This document shows, in pieces, positions 47,012 through 57,436 of a DNA stretch of 64,000 nt. Location of the stretch: contig CP136891.1 in the NCBI GenBank assembly GCA_034359265.1, positions 45,748,001 to 45,812,000 on the forward strand, given 5' to 3'. Made by a program: the position numbers and the translations under genes. Source of the stretch: Canna indica. Its lineage: Eukaryota > Streptophyta > Magnoliopsida > Zingiberales > Cannaceae. The notes beneath the pieces were generated by a model. That model saw only the letters and a program-made list of their open reading frames with translations, did not search any database and was not told the DNA's origin. Numbering within the stretch: the stretch's first letter is position 1; every line of letters starts with the position of its first letter.

Positions 47012-48115
47012 CTGAGTCTAGAGGGCCTTCCTAGATCAGTGAAACTGAGAAAAGTGGCTAACTGGGATTCGGAAATTAGAAAGCTTTTTTCGTAGAGTCG
47101 GATGGGAGTACATTCCTTACATAATTAACTTGGCATCAGCACCCACTTGATATATTACATGTATTGCCAATACTGGATTCCATTTACTGAGTATTGGGAG
47201 ACCATTCACTGAGTTTTATACTCAATTTTATTTTCATGTTTGTTTTGCAGAGCGTGAGCTTGAGGTACGGCACAGCTGATGATGGCGGACTCCGGTAACG
47301 ATCTCGTGAGCTAGTTGACGTAGTCGAGTTGAGTCTTGTTAGAACAGAGTCTGTTAAAACATTAGTGCGATTGGAATGATAGTCTTTTTATTTTCTAAAC
47401 TTATAAGCAGCATGTTTATATTGTACTCCACAGATGTGTTATTGTGTGGTCATCAGATGTTTATTTCTATGCTATAGTACATTATCTCCTGGTTTTGATG
47501 CATATTATATCTAGATGTTTGGTTTAGGCTTCAGGGTGTTCGATCGCACTGTAACCGATCACGTGACTCAGTTTTGGGGCGTGACATGCAATTTCACTCT
47601 GGATATCTAGCATATAAATTAAGTTAGTAAAAACTTCAATTTGCAATGTTTTGATCATCAAACATGCTGTAAAAACTCAGATTTGAACTTTAAGCCCAAT
47701 GATGTCCTGTTTCAGTATTTATAATGAAATTGGTATGCAGAAAGTAAAAGGAGATATTGATATGAAATTAATGTATCAATAGCACACACTCTATAATGCT
47801 CACATAGTCACACTGAAAACTTCCATAGCTGGTAACATAGAATATGTGTAGTTATATAATTTAGTTATTGGTATGTTTCAACTTCGAATTTCAAATTGGT
47901 ATCAACAGCTTTTGATGTTTAGTTATTTTGATGTTCAATTATTATTATGGTATTAGTGTTCAGTTACTTGGATTTGCAGTTATTTTGATGTTGCTTTAAT
48001 AGTTTCAACTCAGCTTTTATAATCAATATGGTGACACTACTTTGTCTCACAAAATAACTTTTATAATCAACATGGTGACTCTGCTTTATAAATAAGAGTT
48101 GCATTTGTTACAGAA

Positions 48116-48721
48116 AATGTGCGCGCAAAATAAAGAGAATCGATGGAAGCAAGTACTTCCTCATTATACGGGCTCAAAAAGATTGTGGTAATCACTCATG
48201 TTAGTTTTTTATATTTATTTAGTTTTATGAGATAAATATAATAAAATTGAACTTTTTTGCAGGATAAGTTCAAGGCTCTAGCTCAAGAGTCGGATTCTTC
48301 TACACCTACTACCGAAGATGAAATATATCGCTAGGTTGTTGGACCTGAAAGGCATGGTCGTACTCGTGGTTACGGCTTAGGAACAACTCCAACCACTGTC
48401 TTTGGGACTACTTCTGGACGCATTAAGCTTGCCTCCCAACTTCAAATTGCTAACACTCAGAACGCTGAGCTAAAAACAAAGATAGATGAATTGGAGAAGA
48501 AAATAGATGGTCATAGGAGGAAGATTGAGGAGATGATGATGGAGGAAAGAATGAAGCTGGAGGAGAGGATGGAAATGAAAAGGAAGAAAATGAAGGAAAA
48601 GATGGAAATGGAAAGGAAGAAAATGGAGGAAAAGATGGAGGAAGGTCGAAGGAAGATGGACATACTACTTGCTTTCATGGAGGAAATGAATCGGAGAGGG
48701 AACAATTCACGTGAAAAATGA
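48116..48721 (+). pseudogene. CACTA transposon protein (PF03004 type), last two exons
   Basis: Exon 48116-48187 (NKENRWKQVLPHYTGSK) and exon 48263-48721 are joined across a 75-bp intron with GTAATC/TTGCAG borders. The first exon has the NKxNR..Q...HTTGSK signature of plant En/Spm (Ptta) proteins. The second has RTRGYGLGTTPTTVFG then a long Lys/Glu/Met-rich coiled coil to the stop. A TAG at about 48333 interrupts the second exon. In related elements this protein accompanies the TNP2 transposase and binds element ends. No TNP2 gene is in the window. Confidence 0.75.
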
Positions 48722-49007
48722 TTTGTTGATGTAAGGATAAAGAATCTTATTCTATGAATGATGTACGGATAATTTAGACTCCCATTCTATAGTTTGTAGT
48801 AACTAATGTTTCAATGTATACTCTTCTATGAAAATATTCTTTTTATAGTTTGTTTATATGGATTGAGATTTTGGTTGCACTGTAATTAATTGTATTGGTT
48901 TTCGAATTAGAAGACTATTATTAGTTTTTGAAATATATGTTATATTTTAGTAATTAGTAGTGAAATTAGATTTAGCTGAATTGGTTTTGGATTTGCACGT
49001 AAATAGA

Positions 49008-49255
49008 TTTCCTAGGGGTCTCAGCCCTCAAGATTAAAGATCCTTTTCCTGGGGTCTCGGCCCCCGGGAAATGAAACCATTTCTTGGGGGTCTATATCCC
49101 CAGAAAATACTTATGTTCCATGGGGGCAAAAATTACCATTTCCTAGGGGTCCCGGCCCCCGGGGAAAACCCCCATTTCTTGGGGGTCGCGGCCCCTAGGA
49201 AAACCCACATTTCTTGGGGGTGGGTTTTCCTGGGGGCTGCGTCCCTCGGGAAAAC
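49008..49255. repeat. Palindromic subterminal repeat array of the CACTA element
   Basis: About seven copies of TTTCCTGGGGGTC-CGGCCCCCGGGAAA-like palindromes, about 37 bases apart, just inside the right terminus. Open frames here are repeat translation. Such arrays are binding sites for the element's own protein in En/Spm; here that is an inference. Confidence 0.75.
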
Positions 49256-49458
49256 AATTATTTTTGATGGTCCTGCCTGTCGGTACAAGTTTTTTTTTTC
49301 GACGGTCACTAGTTGACCTTCGGATATTCATTCACCGACTGAGTTTTTTCTGGAGACATTTGGGGGCCGGGTGGCCCTCACTAAAATGATTTAATGGGGG
49401 CCAAAAAGGGTTTTAGTGGGAGTCTTGGCCCCCATGAAAATTCATATTTCTTGTAGTG

Positions 49459-50055
49459 GTCTCACTCATCAAGGGGCCCAAAGATATTTCTCTCATACAT
49501 GAGAGGGACAAATTCTTTTACAACCACACTCACATTCCACTGCTTGATTTATTCCATGTCCAACTGTAATCTTTATTTCCATCCTATTAAAGATGATGGT
49601 TCCTCATGTAGGAATCCATGGTGACATGAGGTTGGAGGACTAAAAATTACTACTGTTGTGAGATATATAATGATATTAATCCATGTACGTAGTATCCTCA
49701 TGGTGGGTCTGTCCAACACCATGTTCTCTAACATGTGTCTATGATCTGACTTAATATCTCGTATTCATGATTAGTAAAACATGATCGTTAGTCAGACTAC
49801 ATACTAATCTTCATTTATTATCGTTCCAATGATAATATTTGACTAGGTACTATTTAGAATAGTATTCCAACTGCATTAGATTTTACTATCAAGTCTCATA
49901 CTTGATGACCATTAGGCAGAATCTACTATTCAAAGAATCACTTATCAAGTTAAATATACTCATAATAAATAACAAGGTAAAGAAAGTTTTACATTTATTA
50001 AAAGGAGAATAACAATAACAAAATTATTCCATTGGCCTAGGGCACAATACTAACA
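49459..50055 (-). repeat. Ty1/copia LTR fragment, minus strand (about 600 bp)
   Basis: On the minus strand it begins TGTTAGTATTGTGCCCTAGG at 50055, a typical copia LTR start, and contains the ATTATCATTGGAACGATAAT-like stretch of such LTRs. It stops exactly at the CACTA terminus. Its right flank is Sirevirus gag, so it inserted there. No PBS is visible. Confidence 0.6.
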
Positions 50056-50939
50056 TATATTGCTCTTTGCCTAATGAAATTTTTGAAGAAGTCATGCATT
50101 GTACATGGGCATTTGATTTATGGGCTACATTGAATATGTTGTATGATTATGCCAAAACCAAAATGCTTAATACATTTGTTGAAGATGGTAATGGCAATGG
50201 TCATCCCTCTACCTGTAATCATGATCTTGATGCCCATAGTGCTTATAGTCAAAGGAGAAACTCTAAGAACCGAAAAAGAAATGTCATATACTACTTCTGC
50301 AAGGAAAAGGGGCACAATAAAAAAATTTGCCCTTCATTGAAGAAAAAGGCCCAGAAGAAGACAGGTGATTCAACATCCACTTCTGAATATCGCATGAAGC
50401 ATCCACTTGTCATGACCATGAAGTCACATCTAAATTTTGCGGGATGAGGTAAAATCATCTACTTCTAGTCATGACAAACTTTTTGATAGTGATAATGATG
50501 CTAGTAGCTCTTCTTTCGATATGTCCTATGATGAGCTATTAGAAGAATCTAAGAAAATGTATATCGTGCTCATGAAATCAAATAAGGATAATAAGAAAAT
50601 CAAGAAGGAAAAATTTAAGCTTGTTAGTAGTTTGCATGAGTTAAAGGTTGAAAATTAAAAATTAAAAATTTGCATGATTGATCCTTGTCATGATGCATTA
50701 ATTCTTGAAGTTAAGAATTTGAAACTTGAAAAAATATAATTTGAAAAGTAAATTGAAGTTTAAAAATAATGATTTGAAAAATGGTTGAAAATTTAAGATT
50801 GAAAATTTGAGAATTATAAACTCAAAAACCAAGAATGAAAATTACATGTTGAAATCTCAATTAAATGCTTTATATAAATCCTAGAATGATTTGAAGCATG
50901 AGATGTTGTCCTTGAGCAAGAAAGTGAATGATTTAAAAC
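50056..50939 (+). pseudogene. Sirevirus-type gag fragment
   Basis: Homologous to the gag at 55990-56790: EVMHCTWAFDLWATLNMLYDY, an Asn/Ser-rich linker, zinc knuckle CKEKGHNKKICPSLKKK, then MSYDELLEESKKMYIVLMK and a Lys/Asn-rich coiled region. Its N-terminal 80 codons are replaced by the copia LTR. A frameshift lies near 50440 and several stops after 50658. It ends at a Sirevirus-like LTR start (50940). Confidence 0.8.
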
Positions 50940-51204
50940 TGTTGGTCCAAGGGTCCAACCTAGGTCTCATTCTCAATTTTGATGATTACAAACATAAAAC
51001 TTATTCATTTCTCAAGTTTTGAGTTCAAGTTGATACAATGATACACTTGCGGAGTTCTTCGAAAAAATTGTGTGAAATCAAGTCACGACGGCTTCAGAGG
51101 ACAATCACGTCAAAGTTAGGTCTAGGGTTAGAAATGATTGTAAAAGCATTATAAGGCCTCAAATCAACCAATTCATTGTGTTTATTCAAAGCCAAAACCA
51201 AACT

Positions 51205-52181
51205 AAGGTTCTACTATCTGCTGGAAACTCTTCCATAGGAAATTACCTACTCGACCTCGTCTTCACCACTTTGGAATTCATACTCCTACTTCCTGCCTCC
51301 TGTGCGTTGATGCCACTGAGACCTATGGTCATCTCTTCTTCACTTGTGATTATGCCCAATCTGTTTGGCACCTCCTTTCGAATAGGACTGGTCTAAACAT
51401 GACCAATCATCAAGTTTGGTTGAATGGTGATTGGTTAAGTTCTCCCTTAGTTTTCCACCCTCGCCGCCTATATTTAAACACCCTCGTTGCGAACACTTGC
51501 TGGTTCTTCTAGCACGCTAGGAACCTTAAGCTACACGAGCCTAGGCAGCTTGCCCCACCTTGTCTCGTGAATAAAATTTTGAGCTTTACCAGTTCCTACT
51601 GGTCAAGCAACTTACCTGAGGGTAAAAGTAAATCTAATTGAGCTTTGGTTAAATGGATTCCCCCAGCACCAAATATTTTGAAAGTCAATTGTGATGCCTC
51701 ATTATCTGATGGTGTAGGTGGTTTGGGTACTATTATTCGGGACTCACTTGGAAGCTGTGTTGGGGTGGCTGGAGCTCGAGTCAGTGGCGATCATGTCCTA
51801 GTCCTCGAAGCTTTGGCAGCACAGGAAAGTATCAAAGTGGCAATTGAGAAGACTTTGCCACCATTCATCTTGGAATCGGATTCTAAGACTCTTATTAATG
51901 TATTAAGTAATGTTTGTGATCCACCATGGGTTATTGGTTGTATTATCGACGACATTCGCTTCTTATTAAGAAATTGTAATTGCGTCGGTTTTTCTTTTTT
52001 CTTTAGGGAGGGGAACAAAGCTGCTCACTGGGTAGCAAATAGGTCTCGAATTGAGGGAAGTTTTGTTGTTTGGTCGTCTATTCATCCTCCTGAATTGAAG
52101 GAGATTTTGCTCGACAACCTTTTTGTATCGGCTCAGGCCGAGTAGTTCTTTCTAATAGAATTTCTTTTCGGTAAAAAAAAA
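51205..52181 (+). mobile_element. L1-type LINE, 5'-truncated 3' end
   Basis: A reverse-transcriptase zinc-finger tail (LPTRPRLHHFGIHTPTSC, CLLC, HLFFTC) followed by an RNase H domain and a short poly(A) (52173-52181) mark the 3' end of a plant LINE. CCAAACT flanks both ends (51198-51204 and 52183-52189), a possible short target duplication. Most of the element is lost by 5' truncation, as is usual for LINEs. Confidence 0.8.
51645..52145 (+). pseudogene. LINE RNase H domain (RVT_3 type)
   Basis: 166 open codons with KVNCDASLSDGVGGLG (first Asp), VLEALAAQES (Glu), ILESDSKTLIN (Asp) and FFREGNKAAHWVANR. This is the plant LINE-type RNase H. The zf-RVT region upstream is in the same frame, separated by a TGA at about 51639 in place of tryptophan. 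Host RNase H-like genes share the fold; the zinc finger and poly(A) favour a LINE. Confidence 0.82.
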
Positions 52182-52632
52182 CCCAAACTGAAATGTGAAA
52201 CTCAAACCGAGTCGAAAAATCAAAAATTGGCTATCAATCAAATGTTCGGCTGAATAGTCGGTCGACCGACATCTGACCGACTAGCGAACAAAAATCGACC
52301 GATGAGCCCAATAGATCTTTAATTTTTTAATCGTTGAATCGCTCTTTTCTCCTATACATGAATACCAACTCTATAAATACACCATATCCTCCCTTCCTCG
52401 GGCACTTTACTATTCATTGAGCCTATCCATATATAGGTGTTTGATCCTTAAATAGTTTATTAAAAGCCATAATCTCCATTTGTTCACTCTCAACCCCTCT
52501 TCAATTCATCAAGCCTTGCTTTCAACCAAGAAATTGTTCTTGAGGCCTTGAAGTGTTAGGAGGAATCATAGCGGAGCTTCATTGAGATTGTTTTACATTT
52601 AAAGCTCTTCTTTATTATTTTTACTTGTTATT

Positions 52633-53858
52633 TGTAATACCCACGTAAAATTTAATTTAATTTATTATAATTTCAGCGGGAAAATCGGAATGCACGTTGG
52701 AGCAGACCGGCAAGCGCAAATTAAGGTACGGCCCTTACGCGCGAGTAAAATTATTTTTCTTTAGTTGGTTTGGATATTGGATATGAGTTGGGTTCGAGTC
52801 AAGTCCGGGGGTTCAAATGAAACTCGATTTGGATGAGTATAGACCTATATAAGAGGGTTCATGGATTCACTTAAGTTAAAGGGCATAATGATAATTCAAA
52901 AAAAATATAAAAGAAGGGGGATGCGATCTTACGACTCAAGAAGAGCCGCACGAATGCCGAGGCAAAGCTTTAGGCAACACTTGGAATTTTGTGGCCGGAA
53001 TTCTCGAGATCGCCGGAGCCGATCGTCGCCAAACTTGAGGGTCTTGTTCTTCCTTGGCCCTTCTTCTGGTAAGTGGATCCTTCCCCTAGTTCCCTAGATG
53101 AGGTTTTCTAAGACATGACCGAACCTAGCAAATTGTGGATGATTTTTGAAATTTTATTTCTTCCTTATTGTTTGATTACTTGTAATCCTTGAAACTAGCA
53201 TATTGATGATGGAAAATTGTTGTTGTTTGAGGGGATCTCTTGTGGCAGCCCCTAGGGAAGGGCTGTCCCCTATCCTTAGGGTAGACGACATGTAGAAGTA
53301 AAGGGTGCATTCACTTGAATTGATTCTTCGTGATTTGTAGATTTTTTTATTATTATTGGTTAATTCTTGAAGGGAAATAGTGTTTGAGGCATAGGGTTTA
53401 GTTTAGGGCAGCCCTATACTTTTATGGAATGGTTGTGAATGGTAAGGAAAGGGAGGTCATGTTCATGTTGTTTTCGATACAAATTTGAGTGGGTATGATT
53501 GTGTGTGTTGGTGGTGAAAACGAGTTTCTTAATAGGGAAATAATCTAGCCTATTTACTGATTTTGATATATGCATGTGCATAGAATACCTTGATAGCTTG
53601 GTGTGCAAAGTGAGACCCCTTACTAGGGGTATTGGTGTAAGGAAACGGGTTTGAATCGGGAATGGTAGTATGTCCCGAACTAAGGGTATAGGGATCATGT
53701 TTTGGAGAATAATTAAAGGCATTTGACAAGGTTAATTTGACATGTGTTTTCCTTTATCTTACATGGTTGCTATCATTGATTTTAAAAGTACCCATGTTCA
53801 AATTAAAGCTTGTTATGAGATGCTAGAAGTACATGATGTAAACTCGTCATTTATTCAT
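52633..53858 (+). repeat. Tekay-related LTR fragment
   Basis: Starts TGTAATACCCACG and shares layout with the outer LTR at 35510: TTTCAGCGGG near the start, CACTTAAGTTA, a pyrimidine-rich leader and the donor CTTCTGGTAAGTGG (53069). The right part, including the acceptor region, is missing; it stops at a MULE-like terminus. Confidence 0.65.
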
Positions 53859-54278
53859 GGGTAAATTACACAGAATCCCCCTCGAGTATAGTCAATATGC
53901 GCAAAGACTACCTAAACTACCAAGTGTGCACGGAACCTCCCGCGACTACACTTTTTGTTCAAATAACCCCCCTCCGTTAGCATGTCTGTTAGTAACTTAA
54001 CGGTAAAACTTCCACGTGCACAAAACTCCCCTCTACAGTGCCACGTGGCAACAATTTCCACCATCCATCTCATCCGACGACCATCACTTCTTCTTCTACC
54101 TATCCCCTTGCCCTAGACACCGCCGCCGCCACCACCACCACCACCTCCTCCTCGTCCTCCTCTAGATCTCCTCCTCCTCCTCCCACCGCCGCCGCCGCCG
54201 CCACCACCACCACCACCTCCTCCTCCTCCCACCACCACCTCCTCCTCCTCGAACCCTCGAGGAGGAGGAGGAGCTGAC
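53859..54278 (+). mobile_element. MULE-type terminus with GCC/ACC/TCC microsatellite
   Basis: GGGTAAATTACACAGAA at 53859, followed by CTCGAGTATAGTCAATATG and AACTACCAAGTGTGCAC, matches the common plant Mutator-like terminal sequence. The last part (about 54118-54268) is trinucleotide repeat (GCC, ACC, TCC). The other terminus is not seen because the Sirevirus element is inserted at 54279. Confidence 0.55.
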
Positions 54279-54561
54279 TGTTGGCTTTAGATTTTCATTG
54301 AGAAATCTTTCAGGTTCCATATCGATTAGCGTTCAATGTCCTCGATCGGATAAATCGGAAGAAATAAGAAAATCGAAAGGACATTGATCGTGGCACTCGG
54401 GTTCATCGTGCAATATCTCGAAGTTCGACGTATGCACCAAAGACGTATTGGCCAAGCTCAAAGATCACATGGAAAGCTCTCCAAGATGACGCTCGTTGAA
54501 AGCCAGAACCTGGAAATGAAGCGCACAAGAAAAATGGATGAAAACTCAATATCAGCCTATG

Positions 54562-54915
54562 TTCGGTTGACCGGTCGATCGACCGAAAAGGGTTTAAAAA
54601 AATGGCAGTAGCCATTTTGGTCGACCGGTCGGTCAACCGAACAGTGCCAAAAATTGGCAGTGGCTACTTCGGTCGACCGGGCGGTCGACCAATTGAAGCC
54701 AAAAATTGGTAGACGCATCGGTCAACTGATCGGTCGATCGGACTACGGATCACCAAAGCCGCAACACTGCGTCGATCGACTCATCGGTCGATCGGATTGC
54801 GGAATGCAAGAGATGCATCTGGCGATCGACCCATCGGTAGACCGCACAGAGAGAATAGGCTGCGGTCACTCTAAGCGGTCGATCGGTCGGTCGACCGACC
54901 AATCGACCGATCGGC
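54562..54915. repeat. Seven CGGTCGACCG-type palindromes in U3
   Basis: Palindromic clusters of GGTCGACCG/CGATCG occur about every 50 bases at about 54562, 54618, 54670, 54719, 54772, 54821 and 54878, ending about 50 bases before the TATA box. A second set is in the 3' LTR (about 62838-63172). Confidence 0.8.
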
Positions 54916-54963
54916 TGTAACGGCTAGATTTTAGCCTGTAGAGCTGTTGTTTCTTTGAGAGGG

Positions 54964-54971
54964 TATAAATA
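54964..54971 (+). promoter_or_regulatory. TATA box of the Sirevirus 5' LTR
   Basis: GGGTATAAATATACC; the same at 63219-63226 in the 3' LTR. Confidence 0.75.
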
Positions 54972-55742
54972 TACCTCATCTAACTCATTTAACCCTCTTC
55001 TCTCACACTTACAGATTTGATTGAGCATTCTAAAGGGAGATTTGAGCCTTCAAAGGATCGATCAGCAGCGCTCTATTCTTCCGTGAACATTTTCTCAAGC
55101 GCACAATTTTCTTCCTCAACTCGGGTTTTAATATGAGCTCTACCTCTTGACTCGTTGAAGGCTTGGAAAAGAGTTGTGGTTCCTCTCTCATTTCTTAAGC
55201 TCTTTTGATTGTATTTTAATTGTTATTTGGACATTGTTTTATTTGAATTTGAGTTTGAATAAGACCTAGGTTGTTAGGTCTTGTTGTGTGAGTGGTATCC
55301 TCGGTGTAGAAGGACTAAAGCCATTTGTGTAAACTTAGTTCTACTAGGCTTAGTTGAGGTATCCCTTAGGGTTGAGGTGGAAGAGTGCTCTAGGTAAGAA
55401 GGCAGAGACTTTCGGGTGTGGAAGTGCCTTAGGTCGAGAGTGCGACTCTTCGAGTCAAAGTCCTCATTGTAAGGGAAACAAGAATTAATCTAGTAAACCT
55501 AGTTTGGAAATCCTAAGCGGTGTGCTTAGGTAGTGGAGTAGGCATTGGGGCCGAACCACTATAAATTTGTGTGTTTGCATTGATACTCTATTTGTGCTTA
55601 ATTGTTTATCTTGCTTCCGTATCCAATCGTAAAATTATAATTTGCCTAAGCGATTTGAGAAATGATTAAAATTGGATTTAGGCTAATTAATTTAGTAAAC
55701 ACACTATTCACCCCCCTCTAGTGTTGCCATTTCTACTACAAT

Positions 55743-55754
55743 TGGTATCAGAGC
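55743..55754 (+). other. Primer-binding site of the Sirevirus derivative
   Basis: TGGTATCAGAGC two bases after the 5' LTR, for initiator tRNA-Met. Confidence 0.93.
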
Positions 55755-55808
55755 AGGCCCGTAGCTTGAGATTTCACCATCTCTTCTACACCTTGTCTCA
55801 ATCCGAGA

Positions 55809-56699
55809 ATGACACTAGAGTTGGTAGCGTCTTCACCTCCTAGGTTTGATGACTCAAACTTTGGTCTTTGGAAATATAGGATGTACACTTATTTAAAGAC
55901 TAAAGGTTTTGGTGTCTTTAACAAGTTACATTGGGAATTCATTGAACCTAAAGTTAACATGCATGATTGGAGTGAATTAAATAAAAAAATGTTTAAGTAT
56001 AATGGAGATGCCATGAATTATATTCTTTGCACATTACCAAATGGCATCCTAGATAAAGTCATGCATTACTCTTCGGCTTATGACTTATGGGCCACTTTAA
56101 ATATTTTATATGATTATGCCAAAACCGAAGAGATTGACACTTTTGATGAAGGTGGTGATGATAATGGTCACTCACCTACTACTAATCTTGGTTTTGATGC
56201 CCATAGCTCTTCTAGTCAAAGGAGTAGCTCCAAGAGTCGAAAAAGGAAGGTAGTGTGTCATGCATGCAAGGAAAAAGGGCATGTGAAGAAGAATTGCCCT
56301 ACCATGAAAAACAAGGGAAAGAATAGATCAAAAGCTTCTACATCATCATTCCATTCAAATGAAGCATCTTCTTGCAATGACTACGAAGCTACTTCAAAAG
56401 TTTGTCTCATGAGTACCAATGATGAGGCACACTCCTTCCCTTCTAGTCATAATAATGATAATGATAGTAGCTCTTCTAGTTCATTCAATATGTTATATGA
56501 AGAACTAGTTGAGGAATGCCAAAAAATGTATGCCTTGCTTGTTAGAAAAAATAAGGAAAATAAAAGGTTGAAAAAGGAAAATGTAATGCTTAATTCTCAT
56601 TTGCATGAATCCAAACTAGAAAATGAAAAATTGAAATCTAGGTCATTTGATTCATGTCATGATAATGTAGAACTTGAGCTTAAGGATTTGAAGCTTTAA
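55809..56699 (+). pseudogene. Sirevirus gag, main part
   Basis: 296 open codons. The N-terminal capsid domain (PRFDDSNFGLWKYRMYTYL, AYDLWATLNILYDY) is of the copia gag type. A Ser/Asp/Asn-rich linker leads to the knuckle CHACKEKGHVKKNCPTMKNK, then a second acidic linker and a coiled coil (MLYEELVEECQKMYALL). TAA ends the frame at 56697-56699 in the coiled coil, and a frameshift follows near 56775. The rest is in the next feature. Gag would package element RNA; pol must come from another element. Confidence 0.87.
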
Positions 56700-56785
56700 A
56701 ATAACAATCTAGAAAATGAGAATTGCATGTTAAAATCTCAATTACATGCATTGCATAAATCCATGAATGAATTGAAAGGTGTTTC

Positions 56786-57208
56786 TTGAATAAGAAAGTA
56801 AATGAATTAAAAAATGCTTCATCTCCTAAGAACACTAGAATAAAAAATGCCTATGTAAAGAATGCCAATGTTCATCATCATTCTCATGTTAGGCATTCCA
56901 CATTTAAACCTCATGTTCAAAAGAAGAATGTTTCACTTAAGAATGCTCATGTCCATCATCCTTCTCATATCAAGCATTCTAACATTAAATCTCATGTCCA
57001 TGTTAAAAATGAAAAGAAAAAGTTTCATGGAAATTGTTTTTGTTGTGGTATATATCGCCATGCTATTCATGATTGTGCATTTAAAAAAATTCCAAGTGTT
57101 GCTAAGACACTTTGGATTCCTAGGCCAACTCACCCCCAAGGACCCAAAGCCATTTGGGTACCAAAGATCTCATCTTCTCTTGTAGGGGGAGCAACCACAC
57201 AAGGATGA
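56786..57208 (+). pseudogene. Sirevirus gag, C-terminal part with His-rich repeats
   Basis: 140 codons in a frame different from the main gag. Two or three copies of a His-rich unit of about 26 residues (NANVHHHSHVRHS, NAHVHHPSHIKHS) lead to a second knuckle-like motif (CFCCGIYRHAIHDCAFKK) and AIWVPK, the stretch that normally precedes protease in Sireviruses. The open frame starts at a non-ATG codon, so this is the tail of gag and not a separate gene. Homology ends here: no protease follows. Confidence 0.75.
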
Positions 57209-57436
57209 GTTGATGATGGTTGGTGGGAGTTGCATGAAGACTTAAAGCTTCACCAAATACAAGTTGCAACTTCGCATCGTATGGATGCCTTCGGTATGAA
57301 AAATCGGCATCTAGTTAATTTGGTATCATCTCCTATACCTCTTGTTTAAATTAGAGTTGGAGTTTGATATATGCTTAATATTAGTAGATTTTCCACTCTT
57401 GATAAGTTTCAAAAACGTTTTTAATTTTTGATTTCC

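Larger units (their letters stand above)
35510..47586 (+). repeat. Outer solo LTR (about 2.4 kb) split by element B
   Basis: Begins TGTAATATCCGC at 35510, ends GGGGCGTGACA at 47586, flanked by TGCAA at 35505-35509 and 47587-47591. Element B is inserted at 37353-47011, so the LTR parts are 35510-37352 and 47017-47586. It keeps the donor-like TTGTGAGTGG (intron start 35964) and the acceptor TGTTTTGCAG (47250) of Tekay LTRs but is a separate family. It carries three hairpins (37033-37137) and a 56-bp tandem repeat. Confidence 0.93.
47592..49458 (+). mobile_element. CACTA (En/Spm) transposon, 3' part
   Basis: Contains the last two exons of a PF03004-type CACTA protein gene, a palindromic subterminal repeat array and the terminus ATTTCTTGTAGTG at 49458 (reverse complement CACTACAAGAAAT). 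The flanking three bases are GTC. The left end is not found; it probably lies beyond the solo LTRs to the left. Confidence 0.75.
50940..52632 (+). repeat. Sirevirus-like LTR, split by a LINE
   Basis: Starts TGTTGGTCCAAGGGTCC with the TTTTGATGATTACAAAC stretch shared by Sirevirus LTRs, runs to about 51204, and resumes at 52182-52632 with GGTCGACCGAC palindromes, a TATAAATA box (52375-52382) and the CTTGAAGTG stretch also found at 6375-6500. It ends where another LTR (52633) begins. Confidence 0.65.
54279..55740 (+). repeat. 5' LTR of the Sirevirus derivative (1462 bp)
   Basis: TGTTGGCTTTAG to TTCTACTACA. Compared with the 3' LTR it lacks about 50 bases after TTGGCTTT, including the GATGATAACAAAC stretch. 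It holds seven CpG-rich palindromes (54562-54915) and a TATA box. Confidence 0.88.

Noticed and set aside
48491..48721. Separate small Lys/Glu/Met-rich protein
   Set aside because: It is the coiled-coil end of the CACTA protein exon starting at 48263, not an independent gene.
49071..49331. Gly/Pro-rich open frames on both strands
   Set aside because: Translation of the palindromic CACTA subterminal repeats.
54038..54277. Ser/Thr/Pro-rich protein
   Set aside because: Translation of a trinucleotide microsatellite inside the MULE-like end.
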